A stretch of 64,000 nucleotides of DNA from CG2-30-58-95 sp964618215 (GTDB lineage: Bacteria > Chloroflexota > Anaerolineae > Anaerolineales > Villigracilaceae). This document shows positions 1 through 8,815 of this stretch, piece by piece. The stretch's first letter is position 1. Each line of letters opens with the position of its first letter. The position numbers and the translations under genes are program-made. The notes below the pieces were generated by a model. That model searched no databases. It saw only the letters and a program-made list of their open reading frames with translations, and was not told the DNA's origin. The stretch is taken from the NCBI GenBank assembly GCA_964618215.1, contig CAZTZE010000007.1, positions 1 to 64,000 on the forward strand. Reading direction: 5' to 3'.

Positions 1-339
1 CCGGACCTCGCCTTACGTTGATACTCATGGTCGGATTGGCAATCCGACCTACGAATTGCACGGATCGCGCAAATGATGCCACGTCATACTATATTATAAT
101 GGCGGGCAGAGGCTCAGGCCTGCCTTTCAAATTTTTCGTGTGCACGCAAACCAAGTCAGGACACGGACTCGAAGTCTCCCGACTTCGGGCAAAATCGGGT
201 CCTTTACAGGGTGCTTCGCGAAGATTTCGCAGTCCGCAGTGAACCTTTGCGCGCACACCTAGCCAATATGCCGGGTAATCCTTCGGCAAGAAGTTATAAT
301 TAGGCAAATCCTGCCCCATCTTCCGAAAGGAGTTCTCTT
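1..339. other. Gene-free leader region with hairpin and repeat sequence
   Basis: No convincing gene. A small hairpin lies at 29-49 (stem GGTCGGATT with AATCCGACC) followed by CCTAC, the mirror form of the GTAGG-headed hairpins seen near 2.9, 44.0 and 47.1 kb. Positions 165-235 hold repeat-like sequence with TGCTTCGCGAAG (212-223), a core that recurs at 13285. TATAAT hexamers occur at 95-100 and 295-300. The second is well placed to start a transcript for the ferredoxin at 340, but neither has a good -35 box. Confidence 0.5.
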
Positions 340-729
340 ATGCGACTTTATGCGGATAGCTCGAAGTGCTCAGGCTGCAACGCCTGCCGCGTCGCCTGCT
401 CGCTGAACCTGTTTGGCGAGAGCAACCCTAAAAAGGCGGCGTTGGTCATCGAACCCCATTTCCCTGCCGAGGGCGTCTACAAAGTCAGGGTCTGCACGCA
501 GTGCGGCTACTGTGCTGCGGTCTGCCCGACCGAGGCCATCGTTAAAAATGACAAAGGCGCGTGGTACGTGAATTTCGCCGAATGCAACCTGTGCGAGGCC
601 TGCGTGCCGGAGTGCCCGGAGGACGTGATGTTCCTGCGTGCCGAGCTGGCCAACACGGCCTGGGAATGCGACCTGTGCGGCGACTGCGTGGCTGTCTGCG
701 GCACCAGCGCCCTGTGGATTGCTGAATAA
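340..729 (+). CDS. 4Fe-4S polyferredoxin, probable electron partner of the adjacent aldehyde oxidoreductase
   Basis: A 129-residue cytoplasmic iron-sulfur protein. Four cysteine groups of the CxxCxxCxxxC type are visible near residues 10-20 (CSGCNACRVAC), 52-62 (CTQCGYCAAVC), 82-92 (CNLCEACVPEC) and 109-119 (CDLCGDCVAVC), enough for up to four 4Fe-4S clusters. AAAGGAG sits just upstream of the ATG. Only 10 bp separate it from the aldehyde ferredoxin oxidoreductase gene, so they are almost certainly one operon. Small polyferredoxins beside AOR-family genes normally accept electrons from the tungsten or molybdenum enzyme. The physiological acceptor downstream cannot be read from this sequence. 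Confidence 0.9.
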   Translation: MRLYADSSKCSGCNACRVACSLNLFGESNPKKAALVIEPHFPAEGVYKVRVCTQCGYCAAVCPTEAIVKNDKGAWYVNFAECNLCEACVPECPEDVMFLRAELANTAWECDLCGDCVAVCGTSALWIAE

Positions 730-739
730 GGAGGCGGAT

Positions 740-2563
740 ATGAATGGCTATGGTGGAAACATTCTGCGTGTCAACCTGACGGAAGGCAAAATCAGCAAGG
801 AACCCACGCCGCCCGAAGTGGCGCGCGATTTCATCGGCGGGCGCGGTTTCGGCGCTTATTTCCTGTTCAAGGAAGTACCCAAGGGTGCTGACCCGCTTGG
901 CGCGCAAAATAAACTCATTATTTCAAGCGGCCCGTTCTCCGGCATGTTGGTCCCCGGCGGCGGTAAATGTGACTGGACGACCAAATCCCCGCTGACCGGC
1001 GGATATGCCAGCGCCTCGATGGGCGGCCACTTCACCGCGGAAATGAAATACGCCGGTCTTGACAGCATCATTCTGGAGGGCATCAGCCCGAAACCAGTCT
1101 ACCTGTTCATCGAAGATGATAAAATCGAGCTGCGGGATGCAGCGGATTTGTGGGGTAAAGGCGCCATCCAGGTTGAGAAGCAATTCAAAGATAAACTTGG
1201 CGAGGAATATCAGGTGGCGGTCATCGGCCCCGGCGGTGAAAAGCTGGTCTCCTATGCCTGCATCAACCACGACTATGGCCGCCAGGCCGGTCGCGGCGGC
1301 GTCGGCACGGTGATGGGCGTCAAGAAAGTCAAGGCCATCGTCATTCATGGCACCCGCTCCGTGCCGGTGGCGGATAAGGAAGCCTATCGCAAGGCCGGTA
1401 TGGCCCTCTACAAGGCCTGCAAAGAGGCCGAATTTCTGCCGGAGTGGACGCGTTACGGCACGACTGTCGTCACCAGTTGGTGCGATGAGGTCGGCGCGCT
1501 GCCCACCCGCAACTTCAGCGCCGGTTCATTTGAGGGCGGTAAGACGCTCTACGCTCCGGTGATGCGCGAGACGATTGTCATCACCGACAAGGGCTGCTTT
1601 GGCTGCCCCTCGCCCTGCGGAAAGTACAGCCGCTCGAAGAAATACAACCTCGAAGTCGAAGGCCCCGAATACGAGACCATCGGCATGATGGGCTCCAACC
1701 TGGGCATCTCCGATATCGAGGCGGTCGCCAAACTGAACCTGCTCTGCGATGACTTGGGCATTGACACCATCTCCGCAGGTTCAGCCATTGGCTGGGCGAT
1801 GGAGTGTTACGAGAAGGGCATCTTCACCAAAAAAGACACCGACGGCCTGGATTTGAAATTTGGCAACACCGAGGCGGCCTTCTCGTTGGTTGAGAAGATT
1901 GCGAATAAAGAGGGCCTCGGCGCGCTGCTTTCCGAAGGCGTCAAGAAGGCTTCCAAAAAGATTGGCCAGGGCAGCGAAAAGTTTGCCATCCACGTCAAGG
2001 GCATGGAGCAATCAGCATACGCCACGCACAACGCCACCGCCATGCTCATTTCCTACATGACCTGCGACGTGGGCGCGCATCACAACCGCGCCTGGGCGAT
2101 CACCTACGATCTGCAGGTCGGGCGCGACAAGGTCGTGCCGGAAAAAGTGGCGCGTGTCATCTGGCTGCAAAACTTCCGCCCGATGTTCGACGTGCTGGGC
2201 GGCTGCCGCCTGCAATGGGTGGAACTAGGCATTGACCGCGACCTGTACGTGCCGGCCATCGAGGCCATCACCGGCATCCGCCGCACCTGGGAAGACCTGG
2301 AAAAAACCGGCGAACGTATCTGGAATCTGACGCGCATGTTCTGGGCACGCGAGAACGAGGATTTTGGCCGCGAATGGGACATGCCAGCCCCGCGCTTCTA
2401 CGAAGAACCGCCAACCACTGGCGTGACCAAAGGCCAGATCACCAAACTCGAAGATGTCAATAAGTTGCTGGATATGTATTACGAGCAGCGCGGCTGGAAC
2501 TCGGAAGGGATACCTACCTCCTATATGTTGGAACAGCTTGGCCTGGCTGAGTTGGTCGCTTAG
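740..2563 (+). CDS. Aldehyde ferredoxin oxidoreductase family protein (tungsten/molybdenum pterin enzyme)
   Basis: About 607 residues, the usual length of the family. It starts with the typical MNGYGGNILRVNLTEGKI segment and GGRGFGAYFLF. The iron-sulfur ligands CFGCPSPC lie near residue 286, and the pterin-binding region with DLGIDTISAG follows. AOR enzymes oxidise aldehydes to acids (or run in reverse) with ferredoxin, using a bis-pterin tungsten or molybdenum cofactor and a 4Fe-4S cluster. The ATG at 740 is chosen because AAGGAGG ends 2-3 bases upstream of the spacer and the family N-terminus begins exactly here; an upstream extension in the same frame overlaps the ferredoxin gene and is not homologous. 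Substrate is unknown. The downstream MoaD-like gene fits cofactor supply. Confidence 0.93.
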   Translation: MNGYGGNILRVNLTEGKISKEPTPPEVARDFIGGRGFGAYFLFKEVPKGADPLGAQNKLIISSGPFSGMLVPGGGKCDWTTKSPLTGGYASASMGGHFTAEMKYAGLDSIILEGISPKPVYLFIEDDKIELRDAADLWGKGAIQVEKQFKDKLGEEYQVAVIGPGGEKLVSYACINHDYGRQAGRGGVGTVMGVKKVKAIVIHGTRSVPVADKEAYRKAGMALYKACKEAEFLPEWTRYGTTVVTSWCDEVGALPTRNFSAGSFEGGKTLYAPVMRETIVITDKGCFGCPSPCGKYSRSKKYNLEVEGPEYETIGMMGSNLGISDIEAVAKLNLLCDDLGIDTISAGSAIGWAMECYEKGIFTKKDTDGLDLKFGNTEAAFSLVEKIANKEGLGALLSEGVKKASKKIGQGSEKFAIHVKGMEQSAYATHNATAMLISYMTCDVGAHHNRAWAITYDLQVGRDKVVPEKVARVIWLQNFRPMFDVLGGCRLQWVELGIDRDLYVPAIEAITGIRRTWEDLEKTGERIWNLTRMFWARENEDFGREWDMPAPRFYEEPPTTGVTKGQITKLEDVNKLLDMYYEQRGWNSEGIPTSYMLEQLGLAELVA

Positions 2564-2621
2564 GCGAGAAGAGAGGAGAGAGTAGAGGACTGATCTCTTG
2601 TTCTCTACTCTCAAATTATCT

Positions 2622-2846
2622 ATGAGCGCAACCTTACGCCCCAGCGGGGCGCTGAAATCGTATATCGGCGAGCGCGACGAAGTCCAGGTCGAGTCTGGCC
2701 GCACTGTCCGCGAGACGCTTGTGTCGCTCGGCATCCCGCCGGAAATCATCGCGCTAGTGGTGGTCAATGGCGAGCAGCAAGCGAAGGATTACGTGATACA
2801 GGAGGGTGATACCATCAAGGCGCTGGCGGTGATTGGCGGGGGGTAG
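2622..2846 (+). CDS. MoaD/ThiS family sulfur carrier protein
   Basis: A 74-residue beta-grasp protein ending in Gly-Gly (VIGGG), the tail that is thiocarboxylated in MoaD and ThiS. The core contains VRETLVSLGIPPEIIALVVV and a GDTIKALAVIGGG end. The ATG at 2622 is preferred over a TTG 24 bases upstream because the family starts near it. Lying 58 bp behind an AOR gene, it probably serves molybdopterin synthesis for that enzyme, as MoaD-like genes commonly do in AOR operons. Whether it is a true MoaD or an AOR-specific variant cannot be decided from sequence alone. Confidence 0.8.
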   Translation: MSATLRPSGALKSYIGERDEVQVESGRTVRETLVSLGIPPEIIALVVVNGEQQAKDYVIQEGDTIKALAVIGGG

Positions 2847-2852
2847 CCATTT

Positions 2853-2939
2853 GTAGGGCAGGTTTCCATACTTGCCGGTGTAGATGGCTCTGTTGAGCCG
2901 TATGTAGGGCAGGTTTCCATACCTGCCGGTGTAGATGGC
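2853..2939. repeat. Two direct copies of a 36-bp GTAGG-headed hairpin repeat
   Basis: Copies at 2853-2888 and 2904-2939 differ at one base. Each starts GTAGGGCAGGTTTCCATAC and can fold as a short hairpin (GGCAGG with CCTGCC). Same layout as the hairpins at 44001, 44126 and 47089. No gene lies between here and 3013. Confidence 0.85.
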
Positions 2940-3012
2940 GGGTAAGCCCCCTTCGGGGATGCTATCGCGAAAACCCGCCCGACGATAAACACGATTTACT
3001 TGGGCGCTACTC

Positions 3013-4134
3013 ATGAACTCTGTTAAATCAAAAGAACGCTGTGCCACCTGGATAGAAATTGATCTGGGCGTGATCGCCGAAAACGTCCGCCAAATCCGTG
3101 CCCGGGTCGGTGTGCAGGTCATGGCTGTGGTCAAGGCCAACGGCTACGGACACGGGGCGGTGCCTGTGGCTCAGGCGGCGCTCAAGGGCGGGGCGACCTG
3201 GCTGGCAGTCGCGCGCAGCGAAGAAGCGTTCGAGTTGCGCCGCGCCGGCCTGGATTGTCCCATCCTGCTCCTGGGGTACCTTCCGCCTGCGGATTTGGGC
3301 GAGGTGATCGCCGGGCGCATCTCGTTGACCGTCTGGGATGCCGACCAACTGCCGCGGCTCGCGGCCGCCGCCCAACAGGTCGGTGAGGCCGCCCGCCTGC
3401 ATCTTAAAGTGGACAGCGGCATGAGCCGTCTGGGCGTCCAACCGCCAGAGGCGCCCGCCCTGGCCCGCCGTCTGGCCGCGACCCCCGGCCTGCTTCTCGA
3501 GGGCCTGTTCACCCACTTCGCCCGCGCCGACGAGCCGCAGGTCGAGACCACCGCCGACCAGGAGAGGCTCTTTTACGAGGCGCTGGCGGCCCTGGAGTCC
3601 GAAGGCCTGCGCCCGCCGTTGGTGCATGCAGCCAATTCGGCGGCGGCGCTCACCCGCCCAAGCGCGTACCTGGACATGGTGCGCCTGGGCATTGCCATGT
3701 ATGGCCTGCATCCTTCAGCGGAGGCGCCATGTCCCGCAGGCGTCCGCCCGGCGCTGGCGTGGAAAGCCGTCCTGGCCCAGGTGAAGACGCTCCCCGCTGG
3801 GCGGGGCTTGAGTTACGGGCACATTTACGTCACCAGCCGGGCGGAGCGGATCGGCAGCGTGCCGCTGGGTTACGCGGATGGCTTCCGCCGCGCAAATGGC
3901 AACCAGGTGCTCGTCGGCGGGCGGCGCGTGCCGGTCGTTGGCCGCGTCTGCATGGATCAGTTCATGCTGCAGCTCGATTCCGTCCCCAATGCGAAGGCCG
4001 GGGACGAAGTGGTCATCATCGGTGAGCAGGGAGAAGAGCAAATTACTGCTGAGGAGGTGGGCGCATGGTGGGGGACGATCAACTACGAGGTCGTCTGCGG
4101 CATTGGAGCGCGCGTGCCGCGCTTTTATGGCTGA
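3013..4134 (+). CDS. alr: Alanine racemase
   Basis: A 373-residue PLP enzyme interconverting L- and D-alanine for peptidoglycan. The PLP-lysine motif is visible as AVVKANGYGHGA (residues about 36-47). The barrel continues through LKVDSGMSRLG and LFTHFARAD, and the C-terminal beta domain carries the SYGHIYV and GRVCMDQFM signatures (about residues 265 and 315). Length is standard. No clear Shine-Dalgarno precedes the ATG. The gene is solitary, between two repeat-bearing intergenic regions. Confidence 0.95.
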   Translation: MNSVKSKERCATWIEIDLGVIAENVRQIRARVGVQVMAVVKANGYGHGAVPVAQAALKGGATWLAVARSEEAFELRRAGLDCPILLLGYLPPADLGEVIAGRISLTVWDADQLPRLAAAAQQVGEAARLHLKVDSGMSRLGVQPPEAPALARRLAATPGLLLEGLFTHFARADEPQVETTADQERLFYEALAALESEGLRPPLVHAANSAAALTRPSAYLDMVRLGIAMYGLHPSAEAPCPAGVRPALAWKAVLAQVKTLPAGRGLSYGHIYVTSRAERIGSVPLGYADGFRRANGNQVLVGGRRVPVVGRVCMDQFMLQLDSVPNAKAGDEVVIIGEQGEEQITAEEVGAWWGTINYEVVCGIGARVPRFYG

Positions 4135-4170
4135 TGGTATTGTTTTGGGCATAATGACATTATAGTATTC

Positions 4171-4262
4171 CTCTTGAAAAACTATCACAATCACGAAGAT
4201 TTTGTAGCGCGATATGCTTCGCGATATCGCCCTTTGGTTGCGGAATAAATTCCGCGTTACGG
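4171..4262. repeat. Two-hairpin interspersed repeat, copy 1 of 3
   Basis: About 92 bp starting CTCTTGAAAAACTATCACAA and ending CGCGTTACGG. It holds two inverted repeats: GCGATAT...ATATCGC around TGCTTCGCG, and GCGGAAT..ATTCCGC. Near-identical copies are at 27062-27153 and (5' truncated) 61758-61822. Sits just upstream of the E1 alpha gene. Confidence 0.85.
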
Positions 4263-4295
4263 TACTGGGCGAGTGAGACAAAAGACGGAGTTCTT

Positions 4296-5252
4296 ATGGA
4301 CAAACAAAAGCTCTTGCAAATGTATTATGAAATGGTGCTCATCCGCCGCGTGGAAGAGCGCGGCGCGGAGTTGTACCAGCAGGGAAAAATCGGCGGCTTT
4401 ATGCACCTGTACATCGGGCAGGAGGCGGTTTCAACCGGCCTGATTGCCGCGCGACAACCGCAGGATAGAGTCATCACCGCCTACCGCGACCACGGTGTGG
4501 CGATAAATTGCGGTATTTCAACCAATGAAGTCATCGCCGAACTGCTCGGCAAGTCCACCGGCTGTTCCAAAGGCAAGGGTGGCTCGATGCACATGGCGGA
4601 TGTGAACAAGAACTTCTGGGGCGGGCACGCCATCGTCGGCGCGCACCTGCCCATCGCTGCAGGATTGGCCCTGGGTGATAAGTATGCCAACCAGGACGGT
4701 GTGACTATCTGCATGTTCGGCGACGGGGCGACCAATATCGGCTTTTTCCACGAGGCGCTCAATCTCTCGAAAGTCTGGAAACTGCCCGTGCTGTGGGTCT
4801 GCGAGAACAACCTGTACGGCATGGGCACGACAGTCGAGCGCGCTTCGGCGGTTTCCGAAATCCAGCAGAAGGCTGAAGGTTACGGTATGACCCATCAGCG
4901 TGTGGACGGGATGAACGTGATGGCTGTCTTCGCGGCGGCGAAGGATGCGATTGAAAAAGTGCGCGCGGGAAACGGCCCGTTCCTGCTTGAGATCATGACC
5001 TACCGCTTCCGCGGCCACTCGATGGGCGACCCGGAACGTTACCGCAAGGTGGAGGAAGTGAAGAAATGGCAGGAAGATGACCCGATCGGCATTTATTACA
5101 AGTACCTGATTGAAAATAAAAAAGCCAAAGCTGCTGAACTGGACGAACTCGACACCCGCGCCGAAGCCGAGGCGCAGAAGGCGGTCGAGTTTGCGGAGGC
5201 CAGCCCGGAGCCGGGGATGGAAGAGTTATTTATGGATGTCTATATGGATTGA
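4296..5252 (+). CDS. pdhA: Pyruvate/acetoin dehydrogenase E1 component, alpha subunit
   Basis: A 318-residue thiamine-diphosphate enzyme subunit. The TPP/Mg site is seen as GDGATNIGFFHEAL...ENN (residues about 143-170). The phosphorylation-loop-like YRFRGHSMGDPERYR is near residue 235. With E1 beta it decarboxylates a 2-oxo acid (pyruvate by homology; acetoin dehydrogenase is a close alternative) and transfers the acyl group to lipoyl E2. ACGGAG precedes the ATG. It heads an E1alpha-E1beta-E2 operon; no E3 (dihydrolipoamide dehydrogenase) is present in the window. Confidence 0.9.
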   Translation: MDKQKLLQMYYEMVLIRRVEERGAELYQQGKIGGFMHLYIGQEAVSTGLIAARQPQDRVITAYRDHGVAINCGISTNEVIAELLGKSTGCSKGKGGSMHMADVNKNFWGGHAIVGAHLPIAAGLALGDKYANQDGVTICMFGDGATNIGFFHEALNLSKVWKLPVLWVCENNLYGMGTTVERASAVSEIQQKAEGYGMTHQRVDGMNVMAVFAAAKDAIEKVRAGNGPFLLEIMTYRFRGHSMGDPERYRKVEEVKKWQEDDPIGIYYKYLIENKKAKAAELDELDTRAEAEAQKAVEFAEASPEPGMEELFMDVYMD

Positions 5253-5279
5253 GTAGACACGTAGATAAGAAGTTTGAAT

Positions 5280-5337
5280 ACTTGTGTACTTGTGTACTTG
5301 TTTACTTGTTTACTTGTTTAACTGTTTACCTGTTTAC
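5280..5337. repeat. Degenerate 8-bp tandem repeat
   Basis: About seven units of the form ACTTGTGT/ACTTGTTT/AACTGTTT/ACCTGTTT in the gap between E1alpha and E1beta. It is one of several 7-8-bp tracts in this window. Confidence 0.85.
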
Positions 5338-5365
5338 CTTCTCCCCCCACAGATGAGAGGAAACT

Positions 5366-6337
5366 ATGCCACGAATCACCATGCGCGAAGCCATCTTCCA
5401 GGCCCTCTGGGAAGAAATGGAACGTGACCCCAACGTCTTCATCCTCGGCGAGGAAGTCGGCGTGTGGGGCGGGACGTATGCCGTCACCAAAGGCTTTTAT
5501 GACCATTTCGGCGCGGAGCGCGTTCGCGATACGCCCATCGCTGAGACAGCCATCATCGGCGCGGCGATCGGCGCGGCGCTGACCGGTCTGCGGCCGGTCG
5601 CGGAACTGATGACGATCAACTTCGCCTTCGCGGCCATGGATCAGATTGTCAACCAGGCGGCAAAATTGCATTACATGTTCGGTGGGCAGTTCGTCCTGCC
5701 GCTGGTCATCCGCGCCGTGGGCGGCGGCGGGCGTCAGTTGGGGGCGACCCACTCGCAGACACCCGACGCGGTCTTTGCCCACTTCCCCGGCCTGAAGGTG
5801 GTCGCGCCCGGGACGCCGGCCGACGCCAAGGGTCTTTTGAAACAGGCCATTCGGTCGTCCGATCCGGTGCTCTTCATCGAGCATGCCACCATGTACCAGA
5901 CGCGCGGCGAAGTGCCGGAAGGCGATTACCTCATCCCAATCGGAAGGAGCATCATCCAACGCCCCGGAAAAGATGTCACCATTGTGACTTACTCCAAGGG
6001 GCTGGAAATCTCAACCAAAGCGGCTGAGGAACTCGCCAAAGAGGGCATCGAGGCCGAAATCGTGGATTTGCGTACGCTGCGCCCGCTGGATATGTCGCCG
6101 GTGCTGGAGTCGTTCCGCAAGACCAACCGCGCCGTGATCGTCGAGGAGGGCTGGAAGTCGTTTGGCGTCGGGTCGGAAATCGCGGCGCGGATTTATGAAG
6201 AAGCCTTCGATTACGTGGACGCCCCAATCAAACGCGTGGCGCAGAAAGAAGTGCCGCTGCCCTATAACCGCACGCTCGAACAAGCCGCCCTGCCGCAGGT
6301 GGCGGACGTGGTGGCGGCGGTCAAGGAGGTGCTGTGA
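5366..6337 (+). CDS. pdhB: Pyruvate/acetoin dehydrogenase E1 component, beta subunit
   Basis: A 323-residue beta subunit of the heterotetrameric E1. The N-terminal pyrimidine-binding domain includes ITMREAIFQALWEEMERD, ILGEEVG and DTPIAETAIIGAAIGAAL, with the activating Glu in GEEVG and in AETA. The C-terminal transketolase domain (about residues 195-320) contains IVTYSKGLEISTKAAEEL and VIVEEGWKSFG. AGAGGAAA precedes the ATG. Its stop codon overlaps the start of the E2 gene by one base, so translation is probably coupled. Confidence 0.92.
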   Translation: MPRITMREAIFQALWEEMERDPNVFILGEEVGVWGGTYAVTKGFYDHFGAERVRDTPIAETAIIGAAIGAALTGLRPVAELMTINFAFAAMDQIVNQAAKLHYMFGGQFVLPLVIRAVGGGGRQLGATHSQTPDAVFAHFPGLKVVAPGTPADAKGLLKQAIRSSDPVLFIEHATMYQTRGEVPEGDYLIPIGRSIIQRPGKDVTIVTYSKGLEISTKAAEELAKEGIEAEIVDLRTLRPLDMSPVLESFRKTNRAVIVEEGWKSFGVGSEIAARIYEEAFDYVDAPIKRVAQKEVPLPYNRTLEQAALPQVADVVAAVKEVL

Positions 6338-7569
6338 TGGCCGAGACGATTGCCATGCCGAAACTGGGCTTCGACATGGCCGAAGGGACGCTTGTCCGCT
6401 GGTTGAAGGGCGTTGGCGAAACGGTGAATAAAGGCGAGGTGCTGGCAGAAATCGAGACCGACAAGGCGACGGTGGAAGTGGAATCTTCAGCCTCCGGTGT
6501 GCTGCGCCAGTTGCTGGTGGAGCAGGGGGCGGTGGTGCCAGTGGGTACGCCGATAGCGGTGGTTGGCGCAATGGATGAAAAAATCGAAGAGCCGCAGAAA
6601 GCAGAGCGTCCGACGTCGAAAGTCAAAAGTCAGGCAGTTGAACCTCTGCAAGCAGCAATCCGCAATCTGTATCCTGTGGTGAGCGAAGTCGAACCATCCG
6701 CAATGGTTATGGCATCGCCGTTGGCGAAGAGAATAGCACGCGAGGCAAAAGTAGACCTCGCCGGAATCAAAGGTACTGGCCCCGGCGGGCGCATCGTGCG
6801 CCGCGATGTCGAAACTGCGCTCTCAGCAGTTAGCACTACCCAACTACCTAACTACCCAACTACCCAACTATCCAACCAAACGGTTGCCATGAGCAAACTC
6901 CGTCAAGCGATTGGTCGCCGGATGACAGAGAGCAAGACAAATGTACCGCATTTCTACATCACCCACGAATACAAGATGGATGCTCTAATGGATTTGCGGG
7001 CGCAATTCAACAAGATCGCGCCGGAGAATGAAAAGGTTTCGGTCAACGATTTCTTCCTCAAAGCCACCGCGCTGACCCTGCGCCAGTTTCCCAACCTGAA
7101 CGCCTCGCTGCAAGGAAATTCGGTTCTGCATCACGGCGCGGTGAACATCGGTGTGGCGGTCTCGGTGGAGGGCGGCCTGCTGACGGTGGTCTGCCGCGAC
7201 GCGGACCATAAGCCGCTGCGCCAGATCGCCGCCGAGGTCAAGGCGATGGCGGCGCGGGCGCGCGAGGGCAAGGTCAAGCCGGAGGACATCGAAGGCTCGA
7301 CTTTCTCGGTCAGCAATCTGGGCATGTACGACGTGGAAAACTTCGTCGCCATTATCAACCCGCTTGAGGCCGCGATCCTGGCGGTCGGCTCGGCGCGCGA
7401 ATTGCCGGTGGTGAATGTGGGGCGGGATGGGAATCCCGCCATTTCCGTTGGCTGGCGGATGAAGGCCACGATTTCAGTGGATCACCGCGTCAGCGACGGG
7501 GTGGAGGCGGCCAAATTCATGCAGGCGCTGGCGTTGTATTTGGAGGAGCCGTTGAGGTTGGTAATTTGA
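6337..7569 (+). CDS. pdhC: Dihydrolipoamide acyltransferase (E2) of a 2-oxo acid dehydrogenase complex
   Basis: 410 residues in E2 order. The lipoyl domain (1-75) has the lipoylated lysine in EIETDKATVEVES. The peripheral-subunit-binding domain is near 125-160 (ASPLAKRIAREAKVDLAGIK). The catalytic core (about 185-410) ends with the active-site HRVSDG, matching the HxxxDG motif. The ATG at 6337 overlaps the E1beta stop and follows AAGGAGG; a GTG one codon upstream is the alternative. The linker around residues 167-180 is encoded by an 8-bp tandem repeat (6835-6876, ACTACCCA-type units), so repeat DNA has been recruited as flexible linker. Confidence 0.92.
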   Translation: MAETIAMPKLGFDMAEGTLVRWLKGVGETVNKGEVLAEIETDKATVEVESSASGVLRQLLVEQGAVVPVGTPIAVVGAMDEKIEEPQKAERPTSKVKSQAVEPLQAAIRNLYPVVSEVEPSAMVMASPLAKRIAREAKVDLAGIKGTGPGGRIVRRDVETALSAVSTTQLPNYPTTQLSNQTVAMSKLRQAIGRRMTESKTNVPHFYITHEYKMDALMDLRAQFNKIAPENEKVSVNDFFLKATALTLRQFPNLNASLQGNSVLHHGAVNIGVAVSVEGGLLTVVCRDADHKPLRQIAAEVKAMAARAREGKVKPEDIEGSTFSVSNLGMYDVENFVAIINPLEAAILAVGSARELPVVNVGRDGNPAISVGWRMKATISVDHRVSDGVEAAKFMQALALYLEEPLRLVI

Positions 7570-7603
7570 GTCTTGGGTTGCTTTCACCTATCCTCCACTG
7601 TCC

Positions 7604-8746
7604 ATGCTCTATCTACTCATCGAATTTCTCGACGAACTGGTCTTCGGTGTCACCGGCGCCGCCTGGCCGCTGATCCGCACCGACCTGGGGCTGAACTATG
7701 TCCAAATTGGATTGGCGCTCAGCCTGCCCGGTTTGGTCTCCAGTTTCATCGAACCCTTCCTCGGCATCCTGGGCGATGTCTGGAAGCGGCGCGCGCTTAT
7801 CCTAGGCGGGGGTATATTTTTTGTCGTCGCGCTATTCCTCACTGCCATCAGCCGGAACTTCCTGCTTTTGCTGATTTCCTTCATCTTGTTTTACCCGTCA
7901 TCGGGCGCGTTCGTCAGTCTCTCACAGGCCACGTTAATGGACTCCGCCCCGGCCCGCCGTGAGCACAACATGGCGCGCTGGACCTTCGCCGGTTCGCTGG
8001 GCGTGGTAATCGGGCCGCTCCTGCTTGGCGGGGCAGCCTATCTTAGTTTTGGCTGGCGCGGCGTCTTTTTCGCGCTGGCAGGATTAACGCTGGTTATCTT
8101 ACTTTTCGCTTGGAAACGCCTGCCGCCATCCGCGCCTCATCACACCGCCTTGCCGCGCTTTTCTGCCATCCTGGATGGCTTACGCTTTACGTTTTCCGCT
8201 TTACGCCGCAAGGAGGTGCTGCGCTGGGCCATCCTGCTCGAATTTTCCGACCTGCTGCTGGATGTGCTTTACGGCTTCCTGGCGCTCTACTTCGTGGACG
8301 TGGCCGGCCTTGCCCCGATCCAGGCCGCACTGGCTGTCGCGGTCTGGACCGGCGTCGGTCTGCTCGGCGATTTTCTGCTCATTCCATTGCTCGAAAAAGT
8401 GCGCGGCCTGGATTACCTGCGCATCAGTGTTATCATCGAACTTGTCCTCTTCCCGGCCTTCCTGCTGACGCCCAATATCTGGCTGAAGATGGTCTTGCTC
8501 GGCCTGCTGGGTTTCTTCAACTCCGGCTGGTATGCCATTTTGCAGGCTCGTCTCTATGCTGCCATGCCCGGACAATCCGGCACGGTAATGACCATCGGCA
8601 ACGTGACCGGACTCTTCGGAAGACTCCTGCCCTTCGGCATTGGCCTGGCCGCGGAGACCTTTGGCCTAAGCGCGGCCATGTGGCTGCTGCTCCTCGGCCC
8701 GCTTGCCCTGCTCGTCGGATTGCCGTTTCACCGCGAAGCCGGGTAA
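7604..8746 (+). CDS. Major facilitator superfamily transporter
   Basis: A 380-residue integral membrane protein with about twelve hydrophobic segments in two halves. The first half carries the signature-like GILGDVWKRRALILGGG after TM2 (near residue 65), equivalent to the MFS GxxxDRxGRR loop. The second half includes GDFLLIPLLEKVRGLDYLRIS. Substrate cannot be read from the sequence. No Shine-Dalgarno is evident and the start follows the E2 stop by 34 bp, so it may be co-transcribed with the dehydrogenase operon. Confidence 0.85.
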   Translation: MLYLLIEFLDELVFGVTGAAWPLIRTDLGLNYVQIGLALSLPGLVSSFIEPFLGILGDVWKRRALILGGGIFFVVALFLTAISRNFLLLLISFILFYPSSGAFVSLSQATLMDSAPARREHNMARWTFAGSLGVVIGPLLLGGAAYLSFGWRGVFFALAGLTLVILLFAWKRLPPSAPHHTALPRFSAILDGLRFTFSALRRKEVLRWAILLEFSDLLLDVLYGFLALYFVDVAGLAPIQAALAVAVWTGVGLLGDFLLIPLLEKVRGLDYLRISVIIELVLFPAFLLTPNIWLKMVLLGLLGFFNSGWYAILQARLYAAMPGQSGTVMTIGNVTGLFGRLLPFGIGLAAETFGLSAAMWLLLLGPLALLVGLPFHREAG

Positions 8747-8750
8747 TTAC

Positions 8751-8815
8751 ATTTTACGCTTTACGCATTACGTTTTACGCTTTACGTATTACTCGTTTCT
8801 CGTTACTCATTTCTC
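8751..8815. repeat. Degenerate 7-bp tandem tract upstream of hemW
   Basis: Units resembling TTTACGC/ATTACG/TTACTCG fill the whole gap between the MFS gene and hemW. No ribosome-binding site can be recognised in it. Confidence 0.7.

Noticed and set aside
638..739. N-terminal extension of the aldehyde oxidoreductase
   Set aside because: Overlaps the ferredoxin gene and is not homologous to the family; the ATG at 740 has a strong Shine-Dalgarno.
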